Translations under genes and position numbers: made by a program | DNA from: CAWFYI01 sp963820105 | GTDB lineage: Bacteria > Patescibacteriota > Saccharimonadia > Saccharimonadales > UBA4665 | Reading direction: 5' to 3' | DNA: 64,000 bases | Assembly: GCA_963820105.1 (NCBI GenBank) | Contig: CAWFYI010000001.1 | Coordinates: 62,001-126,000 of the forward strand | The notes under the pieces: model-generated | Told to the model about the DNA's origin: nothing | Database searches by the model: none | Seen by the model: only the letters and a program-made list of their open reading frames with translations | Shown here: piece after piece, positions 16,139 to 24,015 of the stretch | Layout: each line of letters opens with the position of its first letter | Numbering within the stretch: position 1 is the first letter of the stretch

Positions 16139-16351
16139 CTAGATGGTTACGGTTGTCAGGAAAGTAGCGTGGGGCAGGTCGTCAGATTGGTTTTGTTCAG
16201 CTGCCTCTTCAAAATAAAGTTCAAGCGCTTCCTTTAGGTTAACAAGCGCCTCGTCAAGAGTATCGCCTTGGCTGGCGACATCAGTATCCGGGTTGAGGGC
16301 AACAAAGCCTCCATCCTCTTCAGTAATAATAGCTGAAAATGTTTTACTCAT
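16139..16351 (-). CDS. hicB: HicB-type antitoxin
   Basis: A 70-aa protein with the HicB partial RNase H-like fold: FSAIITEEDGGFVALNPDTDVASQGDTLDEALVNLKEALELYFEE (split by spaces in reality by loops), which neutralises HicA. There is no obvious C-terminal DNA-binding domain; this is the short form. A TATACT box on the minus strand lies about 9 nt before the ATG. It is the first gene of the islet after tRNA-Lys. Confidence 0.9.
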   Translation of the reverse strand: MSKTFSAIITEEDGGFVALNPDTDVASQGDTLDEALVNLKEALELYFEEAAEQNQSDDLPHATFLTTVTI

Positions 16352-16397
16352 AATGCCTAAAGTATATCATGAAGCGGCCTGTTAAACGTAACAGTAC

Positions 16398-16474
16398 TGG
16401 AGGGCCAGGAGGGACTCGAACCCTCGACACCCTGCTTAAGAGGCAGGTGCTCTAACCAGCTGAGCTACTGGCCC
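16398..16474 (-). tRNA. tRNA-Lys (anticodon CUU)
   Basis: Minus-strand cloverleaf: acceptor GGGCCAG/CTGGCCC, D-arm AGCTCAGCTGGTTAGAGC, anticodon stem CCTGC/GCAGG with loop CTCTTAA (anticodon CTT), T-arm GAGGG-TTCGAGT-CCCTC, encoded CCA at 16398-16400. Its 3' end faces the toxin-antitoxin islet, and a decayed 51-bp copy of its 3' part lies at 15316-15366. Confidence 0.95.
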
Positions 16475-16547
16475 GGGACAGGTTTATAAGCCTGCGACTG
16501 AAGGAAACTTTAGCAAATTACCTCTGTTTTGACAAGACCTATACGGC

Positions 16548-16964
16548 CTATACGGTCGGCGGAGTAGAGGGAGCTTGCGGCGCTGTAGGCGGTTCGGGAT
16601 TTGTCGGAGGAGCAGGAGGTGTCGGTCCGGTAGGTGGCATAGGCGCGGGGCCGCCAGCGGCCGGGGACGCACCAAGCTTGTTGTATTCGCTCTGCAGAAT
16701 TGCCATGCCGACGACGCTGAGCAGAAGCATAAGGATCAACGTAAGCACCGCCGTGATCTTGCCGCCGGAGACTTTCTCTACGCCCAGGGCGTACTTCCAG
16801 ATCCAGTACAGGTTGGCTATAGGCACGATGATCAGCCAGGAAGTAGGGATGTCGGCCCCTTGATTAACGAGCTCGCCCTTGGTCTTTACCTGCCAATATA
16901 TGCTATAGATTCCGAAAGTAATAAGTGACAGTAGGAACACTGCTGCCGGACTACGATGTTGCAT
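16548..16964 (-). CDS. DUF4234 membrane protein with Pro-rich tail
   Basis: A 138-aa protein. Seen: residues 1-95 match DUF4234 (RSPAAVFLLSLITFGIYSIYW ... WLIIVPIANLYWIWKYA) with about three membrane helices; residues about 100-138 form a low-complexity Pro/Thr/Ala tail (PPTGPTPPAPPTNPEPP) without a domain. Family function is unknown. SD AAGGA precedes ATG 16964. The tail may be a flexible extension or interaction arm. Confidence 0.8.
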   Translation of the reverse strand: MQHRSPAAVFLLSLITFGIYSIYWQVKTKGELVNQGADIPTSWLIIVPIANLYWIWKYALGVEKVSGGKITAVLTLILMLLLSVVGMAILQSEYNKLGASPAAGGPAPMPPTGPTPPAPPTNPEPPTAPQAPSTPPTV

Positions 16965-17061
16965 GATTCTATCCTTCGTTTATTGTTAGCTTCTAAAGCT
17001 TATAGTACTTATGTTACGGATCAAATGCAAACGGTGAGCCGTATCTGTTATAATTACGGTA

Positions 17062-17895
17062 ATGAAATTTCTGAACGGCGATGAACTGGCTGCTTATATC
17101 AAAGAGCGGCAGGCCAGGCAGGTCAGGGCGCTTCGCCAGGCGCACGGCATCGCGCCCAAACTGGCCATCATCCTGACCACCGACAACTCAGTTAGCAAAA
17201 CATACATCCGCAAGAAAAAGCGCTACGGCACCGACATCAAGGTAGACGTCGACCTGTACGAGATTTCGCAAAAAGAGACTAAGGCGCTGCTGGCCAAGCT
17301 GAACAAGGACGACGGCGTACACGGCATCATTGTGCAGCTGCCCTTGGCCGATATCGGCCAGACTGACGAAATAGTCAATGCAGTAGCGTCCGGCAAGGAC
17401 GTAGATGGTCTGGGCAAGGGCGCTAAGTTCGATCCGGCTACGCCCCTGGCAATCCTGTGGCTGCTGTCCGGCTATAACATCGAACTGAAAGCGGGCAAGC
17501 AGGTACTGCTGGTAGGGCATGGCCGCTTGGTCGGTGCGCCGCTGGAAAAACTTATGCTGGCTTCGGGTGTCACGCCCGCGGTCGCCGACAAGTACACCAA
17601 GGATCTGAAGGCCGAAACGCTTAAAGCCGACGTCATCATTACAGCCACGGGCAAGCACGGCGTCATCAGGCCGGATATGGTCAAGGACGGCGCAGTAGTA
17701 GTAGATGCCGGCGTAGCCTCCGAGGGCGGCAAAACCGTCGGCGACCTGGATCCGAGCATGTACGAGCGCGATGATCTAACGCTTACGCCGCACAAGGGCG
17801 GCGTAGGTCCGCTGACCGTCTGCGCCCTATTCGACAACGTCATCCGGGCTGCCCAACGCGTCGCCGGTAAGCAGGACCAGCCGGCGGGCGGCTAA
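17062..17895 (+). CDS. folD: Methylenetetrahydrofolate dehydrogenase / cyclohydrolase
   Basis: Bifunctional NAD(P)-dependent enzyme interconverting methylene-, methenyl- and 10-formyl-THF. The 277-aa length is normal. Seen: the catalytic lysine region SKTYIRKKKRYGTDIKVDV, GVHGIIVQLPL, KDVDGLGKGAKFDPATP, and the nucleotide-binding VLLVGHGRLVGAPLEKLM. It takes the product of GlyA. A perfect extended -10 (TGTTATAAT, 17046-17054) ends seven nt before the ATG with no SD, so a leaderless mRNA is likely. murI follows after 13 bases and is probably in the same transcript. Confidence 0.95.
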   Translation: MKFLNGDELAAYIKERQARQVRALRQAHGIAPKLAIILTTDNSVSKTYIRKKKRYGTDIKVDVDLYEISQKETKALLAKLNKDDGVHGIIVQLPLADIGQTDEIVNAVASGKDVDGLGKGAKFDPATPLAILWLLSGYNIELKAGKQVLLVGHGRLVGAPLEKLMLASGVTPAVADKYTKDLKAETLKADVIITATGKHGVIRPDMVKDGAVVVDAGVASEGGKTVGDLDPSMYERDDLTLTPHKGGVGPLTVCALFDNVIRAAQRVAGKQDQPAGG

Positions 17896-17908
17896 GGCGA
17901 GCCGTACC

Positions 17909-18565
17909 ATGGCGGATCATATGAAAATCGGCGTATTCGATTCCGGAGTAGGCGGCCTGTCCGTATCCAACGCGGTGAAGAAGGCCCTGCCCGGCGCCGA
18001 GATAATCCTGCGCCAAGACAAGGAACACGTGCCCTACGGCCTGCGCCCACCCGGGGAAATCAGGAGCTTCGTGCTACCCATATTCCAGTCCATGGTTGAC
18101 GAAGGCTGCCAGGTCATCGTCGTTGCCTGCAACACGGTCACCACCACGCTCATCACACAGCTGCGCGAGCGCTTCAGCGTGCCGCTGATCGCCGTCGAAC
18201 CCATGATTAAGCCGGCCGCCAAGCTCACCAAGAGCAAAGTTATAGCTGTCTGCGCCACGCCTACCACACTGGCCAGCCCCCGCTACGAATGGCTAAAAAA
18301 TGAATACGCCGAAGGCGTGAAGGTCCTGGAGCCGGACTGTGGCGACTGGTCGGCCATGATCGAAGCCAAACAGGTTAACGAAGCTGCCATAGCCGGGCGC
18401 ATTAACGAAGTACTGGACGAAAAGGCCGACGTCATCGTTCTGGCCTGTACGCATTACCACTGGATAGAAGAAGAAATCAGGGAACTGGCCAAAGGCCGCG
18501 CGCAGGTGATCCAGCCGGAAGCGGCCATAATAGAGCAGCTTAAGCGAGTTCTTGCACAGCTTTAG
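17909..18565 (+). CDS. murI: Glutamate racemase
   Basis: Makes D-glutamate for peptidoglycan from L-glutamate with two cysteines. Seen: IGVFDSGVGGLSV at the N-terminus, the first catalytic cysteine in VVACNTVTT and the second in IVLACTHYHW. At 218 aa it is shorter than the usual ~265, with the C-terminal part trimmed after the second cysteine. ATG 17909 (MADHMK) is taken; ATG 17921 is possible. Its last 26 bases overlap the convergent murD, whose product uses D-glutamate as substrate. Confidence 0.93.
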   Translation: MADHMKIGVFDSGVGGLSVSNAVKKALPGAEIILRQDKEHVPYGLRPPGEIRSFVLPIFQSMVDEGCQVIVVACNTVTTTLITQLRERFSVPLIAVEPMIKPAAKLTKSKVIAVCATPTTLASPRYEWLKNEYAEGVKVLEPDCGDWSAMIEAKQVNEAAIAGRINEVLDEKADVIVLACTHYHWIEEEIRELAKGRAQVIQPEAAIIEQLKRVLAQL

Positions 18566-19841
18566 CGAACTGCTCGCCGCGATCCTTGTAATTCTTGAAC
18601 ATGTCGAAGCTGGCGCAACCGGTAGACAGCAGCACCACGTCACCCGGCTTCGCCTTCTCGCGGGCCAGGCCCACAATCTTTACTATGTCCGTGCCGCCGT
18701 CGGTTATACGGTCGTAGCCGTGCTTGCGGAGCAGGGTAGCGATTTCCGGCCCGGTTTCGCCGATGGCTATGACCTGCTTGACGTTTGGCCGGCCGGCCAC
18801 GAACTTAGCCAGGCCGTCGAACGGTATGCCCTTGGCCCGGCCGCCCAGTATGGCGATCACCGGCTCCTCGAAGGCTTCGATGGCTACCATTGCCGTTTCC
18901 GGAGTAGTGCCGAAAGTATCGTCGTAATACCGGACCCCGTCCAGCACGAGCACCAGCTCTAGCCGGTGCTCCAGTCCCGTGAAATCCGTCAGCACCGACC
19001 TGATGGCTGCGATTTCCGGCACTGCCTGCCATACTGCCGTCACGGCCGCGCAGACATTCTGCCAGTTATGTTTGCCCAAGAGCTTGAGCTCGTCCGTCCT
19101 GCAGACGTCCTGCCCGTCTATGGTTATCTTGCCGTCTTTGACGAAAGCGCCCGGCTCGGCATAAAAAGGTATTTTCCGGCCCCGGCCGGCCCCGGCAATC
19201 CGCTTTGAGGTTTCGTTCCCGGCAAAGTATATGGCGAAATCATCCGGCACCTGGCGGGCGAACAACCACGACTTGGCCTCTGTATATTCGTCCGTATCCG
19301 GGTGCCAGTCCAGATGTTCCGGTACCACCATCAGGCATACTCCTATATGCGGCGAAGCCTTTATGTCTATCAGCTGAAAACTCGACAGCTCCAGCACAAC
19401 CCAGGAATCAGCTGTCAATTCCGCCAGGAACTCAAGCGGCGGCACGCCTATATTGCCGCCCAGACGCACATCCTTGCCCGTGGCTTCCAGCATCCGCGCT
19501 ATCAACGTGCTGGTGGTGCCTTTGCCCTTGGTGCCCGTGACGCCAATGACGTTCTGGGTCGGGCAGGCCTTTAGGAACTCGTTCGTAAGCGAGGTTATCT
19601 TGTCCGACACGCCCGGATTCTTGTCCAGGATGGCCTTAGGCGGCAGACCGGCCGTCCGTACCAGCAGGTCGAAACGGTTCAGGCCGTCCAGGTAGTCGTC
19701 GCCCAGTACGCTGGGCACGCCGTCCGGCACCTTCACCTTGGGATTGCGGTCGCGCACGGTCAACTCATGGCCGCCTTGGCTGGAAAAGTATTCGAACGAC
19801 GCGCGGCCTTCTATGTCATAGCCCAGAATGGCGATTTTCAT
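18540..19841 (-). CDS. murD: UDP-N-acetylmuramoylalanine--D-glutamate ligase
   Basis: Adds D-glutamate to UDP-MurNAc-L-Ala using ATP. The 433-aa length fits. Seen: ATP loop GVTGTKGKGTTSTLIARML near residue 105, the ELSSFQL motif, PEHLDWHPD (metal-binding His), and NVCAAVTAVW plus GLEHRLELV in the central and C-terminal domains. Its 3' end overlaps murI by 26 bases, tail to tail. On the minus strand an extended -10 (TGTCATAAT) ends seven nt before the ATG, so it is probably leaderless. Confidence 0.96.
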   Translation of the reverse strand: MKIAILGYDIEGRASFEYFSSQGGHELTVRDRNPKVKVPDGVPSVLGDDYLDGLNRFDLLVRTAGLPPKAILDKNPGVSDKITSLTNEFLKACPTQNVIGVTGTKGKGTTSTLIARMLEATGKDVRLGGNIGVPPLEFLAELTADSWVVLELSSFQLIDIKASPHIGVCLMVVPEHLDWHPDTDEYTEAKSWLFARQVPDDFAIYFAGNETSKRIAGAGRGRKIPFYAEPGAFVKDGKITIDGQDVCRTDELKLLGKHNWQNVCAAVTAVWQAVPEIAAIRSVLTDFTGLEHRLELVLVLDGVRYYDDTFGTTPETAMVAIEAFEEPVIAILGGRAKGIPFDGLAKFVAGRPNVKQVIAIGETGPEIATLLRKHGYDRITDGGTDIVKIVGLAREKAKPGDVVLLSTGCASFDMFKNYKDRGEQFAKAVQELA

Positions 19842-19897
19842 AGCTTACATTATGACACTGTTCCTAGGATTGACGCATCTTAAAGATGAGTCATCTA

Positions 19898-20215
19898 CTA
19901 GACCTCACTGCTGTCAACGGGGACCTTAGGCGTCCACAAGCTGATTGCGTCCGGCTCGCCTAGCGAATGCGGCCCGACGACCGCGTCCTCTGCCGATAAA
20001 ATCTGGGGCAGAACCAGGTTAGCCATGGCTTGCTTGATAAGTGTCTCTGTCTTCAGCCCGGATTCGACCGCGACCGCGCCTACTCTTGGCTCAAAGCCCC
20101 GCTCTTCAAGGTAATCCCTGACGGTTTCCTGGTCAGCCTGTTTCAGCACCGGAGGATATACGTTCCTTCGGTACCTTCTAAGCAGATCTGACGGGCTTGG
20201 ATTAGTGTGAGGCAT
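19898..20215 (-). CDS. Unknown 105-aa protein
   Basis: Not recognised. Seen: a soluble protein starting with a basic segment (PSDLLRRYRRNVYPPV), a helical centre (ADQETVRDYLEERGFEPR, TETLIKQAMANL) and an acidic end. SD AGGAAG lies before ATG 20215. It is upstream of murD on the same strand, with a gap of 56 bases and a separate -10 for murD, so a shared function is not implied. Confidence 0.55.
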   Translation of the reverse strand: MPHTNPSPSDLLRRYRRNVYPPVLKQADQETVRDYLEERGFEPRVGAVAVESGLKTETLIKQAMANLVLPQILSAEDAVVGPHSLGEPDAISLWTPKVPVDSSEV

Positions 20216-20301
20216 TCTTCTTCCTAGTTACTATTAATAACAGAAAAACTCAATAAACACAAACACTAGCCAGTAGTAGCCGCCTGTCTTGAGCTGATTG
20301 C

Positions 20302-20670
20302 TTAGGCCGCTAACTGCTTCTTGACCAGATCCGCAACCTGTCGCGGCGTCATGTTGGCCTTCAGGATTACGCCGCTGACGCCTAGCTGTTTGATCTTCTC
20401 CGGTATTTCCTGTTCGCCCACGTTGGTCAGGATTATAACCTTGACCTTTCCGCCCCAAGGGGTAGCTCGCATCTTCTCCAGCATTTCGTCGCCGGTCATC
20501 TCCGGCATCATCAAATCCAGCAGGATGATGTCCGGCTTCATCTTCTCGGCCAGCTCCAATCCCAGTTTTCCATTCTCCGCGGTTTCCACGTTGTAGCCTT
20601 CCGCTTCGAACTTGAACCGGTACATCTGGCTTATTGCCTGGTCGTCCTCGATAATGGCTATATTGATCAT
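20302..20670 (-). CDS. Stand-alone response-regulator receiver
   Basis: A 122-aa CheY-like receiver without an output domain. Seen: acidic pocket E8-D9-D10, phospho-acceptor D52 in IILLDLMMPEMTG, T82 and K104 (VILKAN). Such lone receivers act by protein contact. The SD GGGGAAAG is well placed before ATG 20670. No kinase is adjacent, but two histidine kinases without receivers are in the window (24016-25536 and 40231-41781), either of which could phosphorylate it; pairing is inference. Confidence 0.92.
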   Translation of the reverse strand: MINIAIIEDDQAISQMYRFKFEAEGYNVETAENGKLGLELAEKMKPDIILLDLMMPEMTGDEMLEKMRATPWGGKVKVIILTNVGEQEIPEKIKQLGVSGVILKANMTPRQVADLVKKQLAA

Positions 20671-20735
20671 GTTCTTTCCCCGGGCTGGTATAGTTTAAGT
20701 AGTACTACAACCAGTATAAAGCTAAAACGGATTGT

Positions 20736-21623
20736 ATGCATAACACGCTTTTGATCGCAGTATTGGCCGGCTTGGGCGGGATGATAGGCTGGGGTTCCGC
20801 CGACTTCTTTGCCAAGAAGACCATAGATCACACAGGGGCCATAAAAAGCCTGGTCTGGGCCCATGCCTTCGGCACGTCGCTGTTCGTGGTATTAGCACTT
20901 CTACAGGCTTTCGTGTTGCAGCGCACGGTACATATTCCTTCAGGTACGTCTGCGTGGGTCGGATTGATGTTTTTCGGCGTGCTGCAGATGATAGTCTACT
21001 GGCTGGTCTACGAGGGTTTCGGCAAGGGCCAGCTGGCAGTGCTTAACCCGGTATTCGCCTCTTACTCGGGAATCGTGGCCCTCATATCAGTGGTCGCGCT
21101 CGGCGAAACCTTGCATCTTTCATCGGGCATAGGATTAATCGCAGTCTTCGCGGGCATAATCCTGCTCAACGTAGACATAAAAAGCCTGCGCTCCAAGAGC
21201 CTTAACATTGCGCCCGGCCTTGCAGAAGTAGGCTCTGCGGCAGTCCTGGCCGCCATCTGGACCCTTGGTTGGGACAAGTTCGTCAGCGGCCGCGACTCTC
21301 TTTCTTACGCGCTGTTCATGTATGCCTTCATGAGCCTGGCCGCGTTTGTCGTGGCGAAGCTGATGAGGATCAAATTAGGCGGTATACGACGCGATCTCTG
21401 GAAGTTCCTGGCCTTGATCGGCCTGGGCGAAACGACCGCCTATCTGGCCATAACCTGGGGATACGGCGCCACGCCCCTAACCAGCGTGGTAGCCCTTATC
21501 AGCGGTGCGTTTTCATTGCCTACCGTAGTCCTGGCTTACATCTTCCTTAAAGAGCGGGTAACCGCTTTGCAGGCAGGAGCAGTCTGCGGCATAATCGCCG
21601 GCATAATACTGATTTCCGTGTAG
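20736..21623 (+). CDS. EamA/DMT-family transporter
   Basis: A 295-aa membrane protein with ten helices in two halves. The first half begins GLGGMIGWGSADFFAKKTID, the second with LAAIWTLGWDKFVSGRDSLSYA; each ends with an ALGETLHLSSGIG- or LKERVTALQAGA-type helix typical of EamA domains. Substrate unknown. It is divergent from the lone receiver. The PLP decarboxylase follows after a short gap on the same strand, so the transporter may move its product or substrate. Confidence 0.88.
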   Translation: MHNTLLIAVLAGLGGMIGWGSADFFAKKTIDHTGAIKSLVWAHAFGTSLFVVLALLQAFVLQRTVHIPSGTSAWVGLMFFGVLQMIVYWLVYEGFGKGQLAVLNPVFASYSGIVALISVVALGETLHLSSGIGLIAVFAGIILLNVDIKSLRSKSLNIAPGLAEVGSAAVLAAIWTLGWDKFVSGRDSLSYALFMYAFMSLAAFVVAKLMRIKLGGIRRDLWKFLALIGLGETTAYLAITWGYGATPLTSVVALISGAFSLPTVVLAYIFLKERVTALQAGAVCGIIAGIILISV

Positions 21624-21686
21624 GCTGAGCATTATTTGATATATAAGCAAGGCTTTGCTACAGTTAAATCAAACCTGAAAACAAAA

Positions 21687-22835
21687 ATGCCGTTAAAGAC
21701 AACCACCGAGCCACAGTCTATATTGCAAGAAGCCAGGTTCTTGAACTACAAGACGCCGTTCTTCTATACCAGCCGCGACGTCTTGAAGAAAAACTACCAT
21801 ATGTATACCCGGCTGTTCGACGACGTAGAAATCTACTATGCCCTCAAGGCCAATTCCGATCCGAAGATATTGAGTTATCTGAACGAACTAGGCTGCGGTT
21901 TTGAGGCTGCTTCGGCATACGAGATAGAAATACTGTTCAATGTCGGCGTAGATCCGGCAAAGATCGTGTACGGCACCTCCATAAAGCCCGCGGAGCACAT
22001 AAGCCTGGCCCATAAGGCCGGCGTAAATCGTTTTGCCGCGGACTCCCGGGAAGAAGTAGAGAAACTGGCTGAATACGCTCCGGGCAGCAAGGTTTTCATA
22101 CGCACCATAGTAGACGACGCCGGCAGCGTTTTCACTATGTCGGAACGTTTCGGGGCTCCGGCCAGTCAGGTGAAAGACCTTCTGTTGCATGCCCACAGTC
22201 TTGACCTGAAGATATACGGTCTCAGTTTTTATGTCGGTTCCCAGGCGGCCCGCTCCAATATGTGGGCCAAAGGTCTGCACACTCTCAAGCCTGTCATAGA
22301 GGAGCTATACAAAGAGGGAATAACCCTGGAGGCCATCAACATAGGCGGCGGCTTCCCGGTGCATTACGACAACCACAAGGACGCCCCTGAACTGCGCGAA
22401 ATAGTGATAGATGCCCATAATGCCCTTCACGCCCTGCCGTATATACCGAAAATGATAATGGAACCCGGCCGAGGACTGGTCGCTACGTCCACGGTTCTGG
22501 CCACCGAAGTCATAGCCCGTAACGACAGAGGCGGCAAACCCTGGCTATGCCTGGACGCGGGAATCTATAACGCATTATACGAGGCGATGATACACCAGGG
22601 GTCCACCAGATACCCCATACATCTTGCCAATCCGCCCATCGAACCGGTCAAAACCGCCCGGTTTACCCTGGCCGGACCGACGGGCGACAGCTTGGATATA
22701 ATCGCCCGCGAGGTAGAACTTCCCGAATACATCGCTGTTGGCGATAGACTTATATTCGAACACGCAGGGGCCTACACCATATCCATGGCCAGCCGTTTCA
22801 ACGGTTTCCCCGAGCCGCCCCTATACATCAGTTGA
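21687..22835 (+). CDS. Fold-III PLP decarboxylase (ornithine/diaminopimelate decarboxylase family)
   Basis: A 382-aa alanine-racemase-fold decarboxylase acting on a basic amino acid. Seen: PLP lysine K54 in IYYALKANSDP, the GFEAASAYEIE and VGSQ motifs, glycine-rich phosphate loop NIGGGFPV, EPGRGLV, and the C-terminal Tyr in HAGAYT. Odd: the segment that in ornithine decarboxylases reads GPTCDS, with a catalytic cysteine from the partner subunit, is GPTGDS here (Gly at 333). ATG 21687 (MPLKTTTEP) is preferred to an upstream TTG. It could make a polyamine or lysine; the Cys loss makes the substrate uncertain. Confidence 0.8.
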   Translation: MPLKTTTEPQSILQEARFLNYKTPFFYTSRDVLKKNYHMYTRLFDDVEIYYALKANSDPKILSYLNELGCGFEAASAYEIEILFNVGVDPAKIVYGTSIKPAEHISLAHKAGVNRFAADSREEVEKLAEYAPGSKVFIRTIVDDAGSVFTMSERFGAPASQVKDLLLHAHSLDLKIYGLSFYVGSQAARSNMWAKGLHTLKPVIEELYKEGITLEAINIGGGFPVHYDNHKDAPELREIVIDAHNALHALPYIPKMIMEPGRGLVATSTVLATEVIARNDRGGKPWLCLDAGIYNALYEAMIHQGSTRYPIHLANPPIEPVKTARFTLAGPTGDSLDIIAREVELPEYIAVGDRLIFEHAGAYTISMASRFNGFPEPPLYIS

Positions 22836-22884
22836 CAATAGCGTTAAAAAAGCTTAAGTTTAAAATATAGAGATAGCGAGAAAC

Positions 22885-23718
22885 ATGAAAAATATTAACG
22901 GATATCAAAAAGCGGCCAGCGGTTATTTCGCGGTCATGGCCGTGTTCTGGCTCGTCTTGTTGCTAACGCACCATAACCAACAGGGCGCCACGCCGAACTA
23001 CTGGTACTCGTTTCTCTTCGGACTGATACCCCTGTTAGGCGGTCTGGCTGGGATGATTAAATCGTCCATCTGGGGCGGCTTGAAAAGCGCGCTCGGCAAG
23101 GCCGTGTTTTACGTCTCTCTGGGTCTGTTCCTATGGGGGCTCGGCGAAAGTGTGTGGTCGTATTATAACTTCTTCAAAGACGTGCCGGCCCCTTATCCGT
23201 CCCTTGCGGACATAGGTTTCGCTCCCAGTATATTCTTCTGGATCCTGGGTACGCTGTATCTGTCCAAGGCGACCGGTGCCTGGTTCGTGCTGAAGAAATC
23301 GCGCAAGGCTAAGCTGGTGGCCATAGCCGTGCCTATCATATTGCTAGTACCTTCCTACTACCTCCAGATACAAGTGGCCAAGGGTGGCGTATTGGTACCA
23401 TCAGGCGAAACCCTCCTGAAAACCGTGCTTGACGTGGCATATCCGTTCGGTGACTTCCTGGCGCTGTTATTCGCGGCGCTGGTAGCCATATTATCCTACC
23501 GTTATTTCGGCGGCATCTACAGGCGGGCCGTATATTATCTGTTAGCCGGCCTGGCCGTGATGTATTGCGCCGATTCCGTATTTTCCTACACCACCACCAA
23601 AGAGACCTACTACAATGGCGACTGGGGCGATCTGTTGCTAACCGTGGGCCTCTTCCTCATAACCCTGGGTATCCTGGCCTTTGCCAGCAAACCGGGCATA
23701 AAGGACAAGGCGGCTTAG
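22885..23718 (+). CDS. Seven- to eight-helix membrane protein, possible sensor
   Basis: A 277-aa integral membrane protein with about eight helices and short loops. No catalytic motif is visible. The layout resembles membrane sensor modules found at the N-terminus of histidine kinases. It starts a run of three same-strand genes with gaps of 4 and 14 bases (this gene, a 92-aa protein and a GAF histidine kinase that itself has no membrane helices). I infer it may supply the membrane-sensing part in trans. Confidence 0.65.
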   Translation: MKNINGYQKAASGYFAVMAVFWLVLLLTHHNQQGATPNYWYSFLFGLIPLLGGLAGMIKSSIWGGLKSALGKAVFYVSLGLFLWGLGESVWSYYNFFKDVPAPYPSLADIGFAPSIFFWILGTLYLSKATGAWFVLKKSRKAKLVAIAVPIILLVPSYYLQIQVAKGGVLVPSGETLLKTVLDVAYPFGDFLALLFAALVAILSYRYFGGIYRRAVYYLLAGLAVMYCADSVFSYTTTKETYYNGDWGDLLLTVGLFLITLGILAFASKPGIKDKAA

Positions 23719-23722
23719 GGCC

Positions 23723-24001
23723 ATGGACGTATACGAGCAGATAGTCACCAAGATTATCAAGAGCCAAGAGGTCATAATAGGGCCCGTGGCCATAGAACAG
23801 GCGCAGAGGGTACCCCATATCGAAGTTGACTGGGCATCCGAAAAGATAAGCATCAGCGGCGACGAGGCCAAGGCCATAGACGACCTGATAGACGTTTATA
23901 AAGAGCTGTTCGGACAGATATCGGTAGAAGTATCCAAGGAGGCAGCCGCCTCTCTTATAGGCAAATTGCCTGCCGACGCCACACCGAAGGCGTTAAAGTA
24001 A
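23723..24001 (+). CDS. Unknown 92-aa protein of the sensor operon
   Basis: Not recognised. Seen: a small acidic alpha/beta protein (YEQIVTKIIKSQEVIIGPVAIEQAQ ... VEVSKEAAASLIGKL, broken by a strand HIEVDWASEKISI), no membrane helix. It lies four bases after the membrane protein and 14 before the histidine kinase, so it is almost surely co-transcribed with both and may bridge them. Confidence 0.6.
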   Translation: MDVYEQIVTKIIKSQEVIIGPVAIEQAQRVPHIEVDWASEKISISGDEAKAIDDLIDVYKELFGQISVEVSKEAAASLIGKLPADATPKALK

Positions 24002-24015
24002 CTCCGGGTTAGGCC

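Larger units (their letters stand above)
15367..16397. mobile_element. Islet of two toxin-antitoxin-like pairs between tRNA-Lys and its 3' copy
   Basis: About 1.03 kb bounded by an intact tRNA-Lys gene and a 51-bp partial copy of its 3' part in the same orientation. The content is only hicBA and the DUF4258/DUF2283 pair. It is visibly AT-richer than the flanks. No integrase or transposase remains. The geometry fits a degraded element that integrated at the tRNA 3' end; a decayed tandem tRNA duplication is the alternative. Confidence 0.6.
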
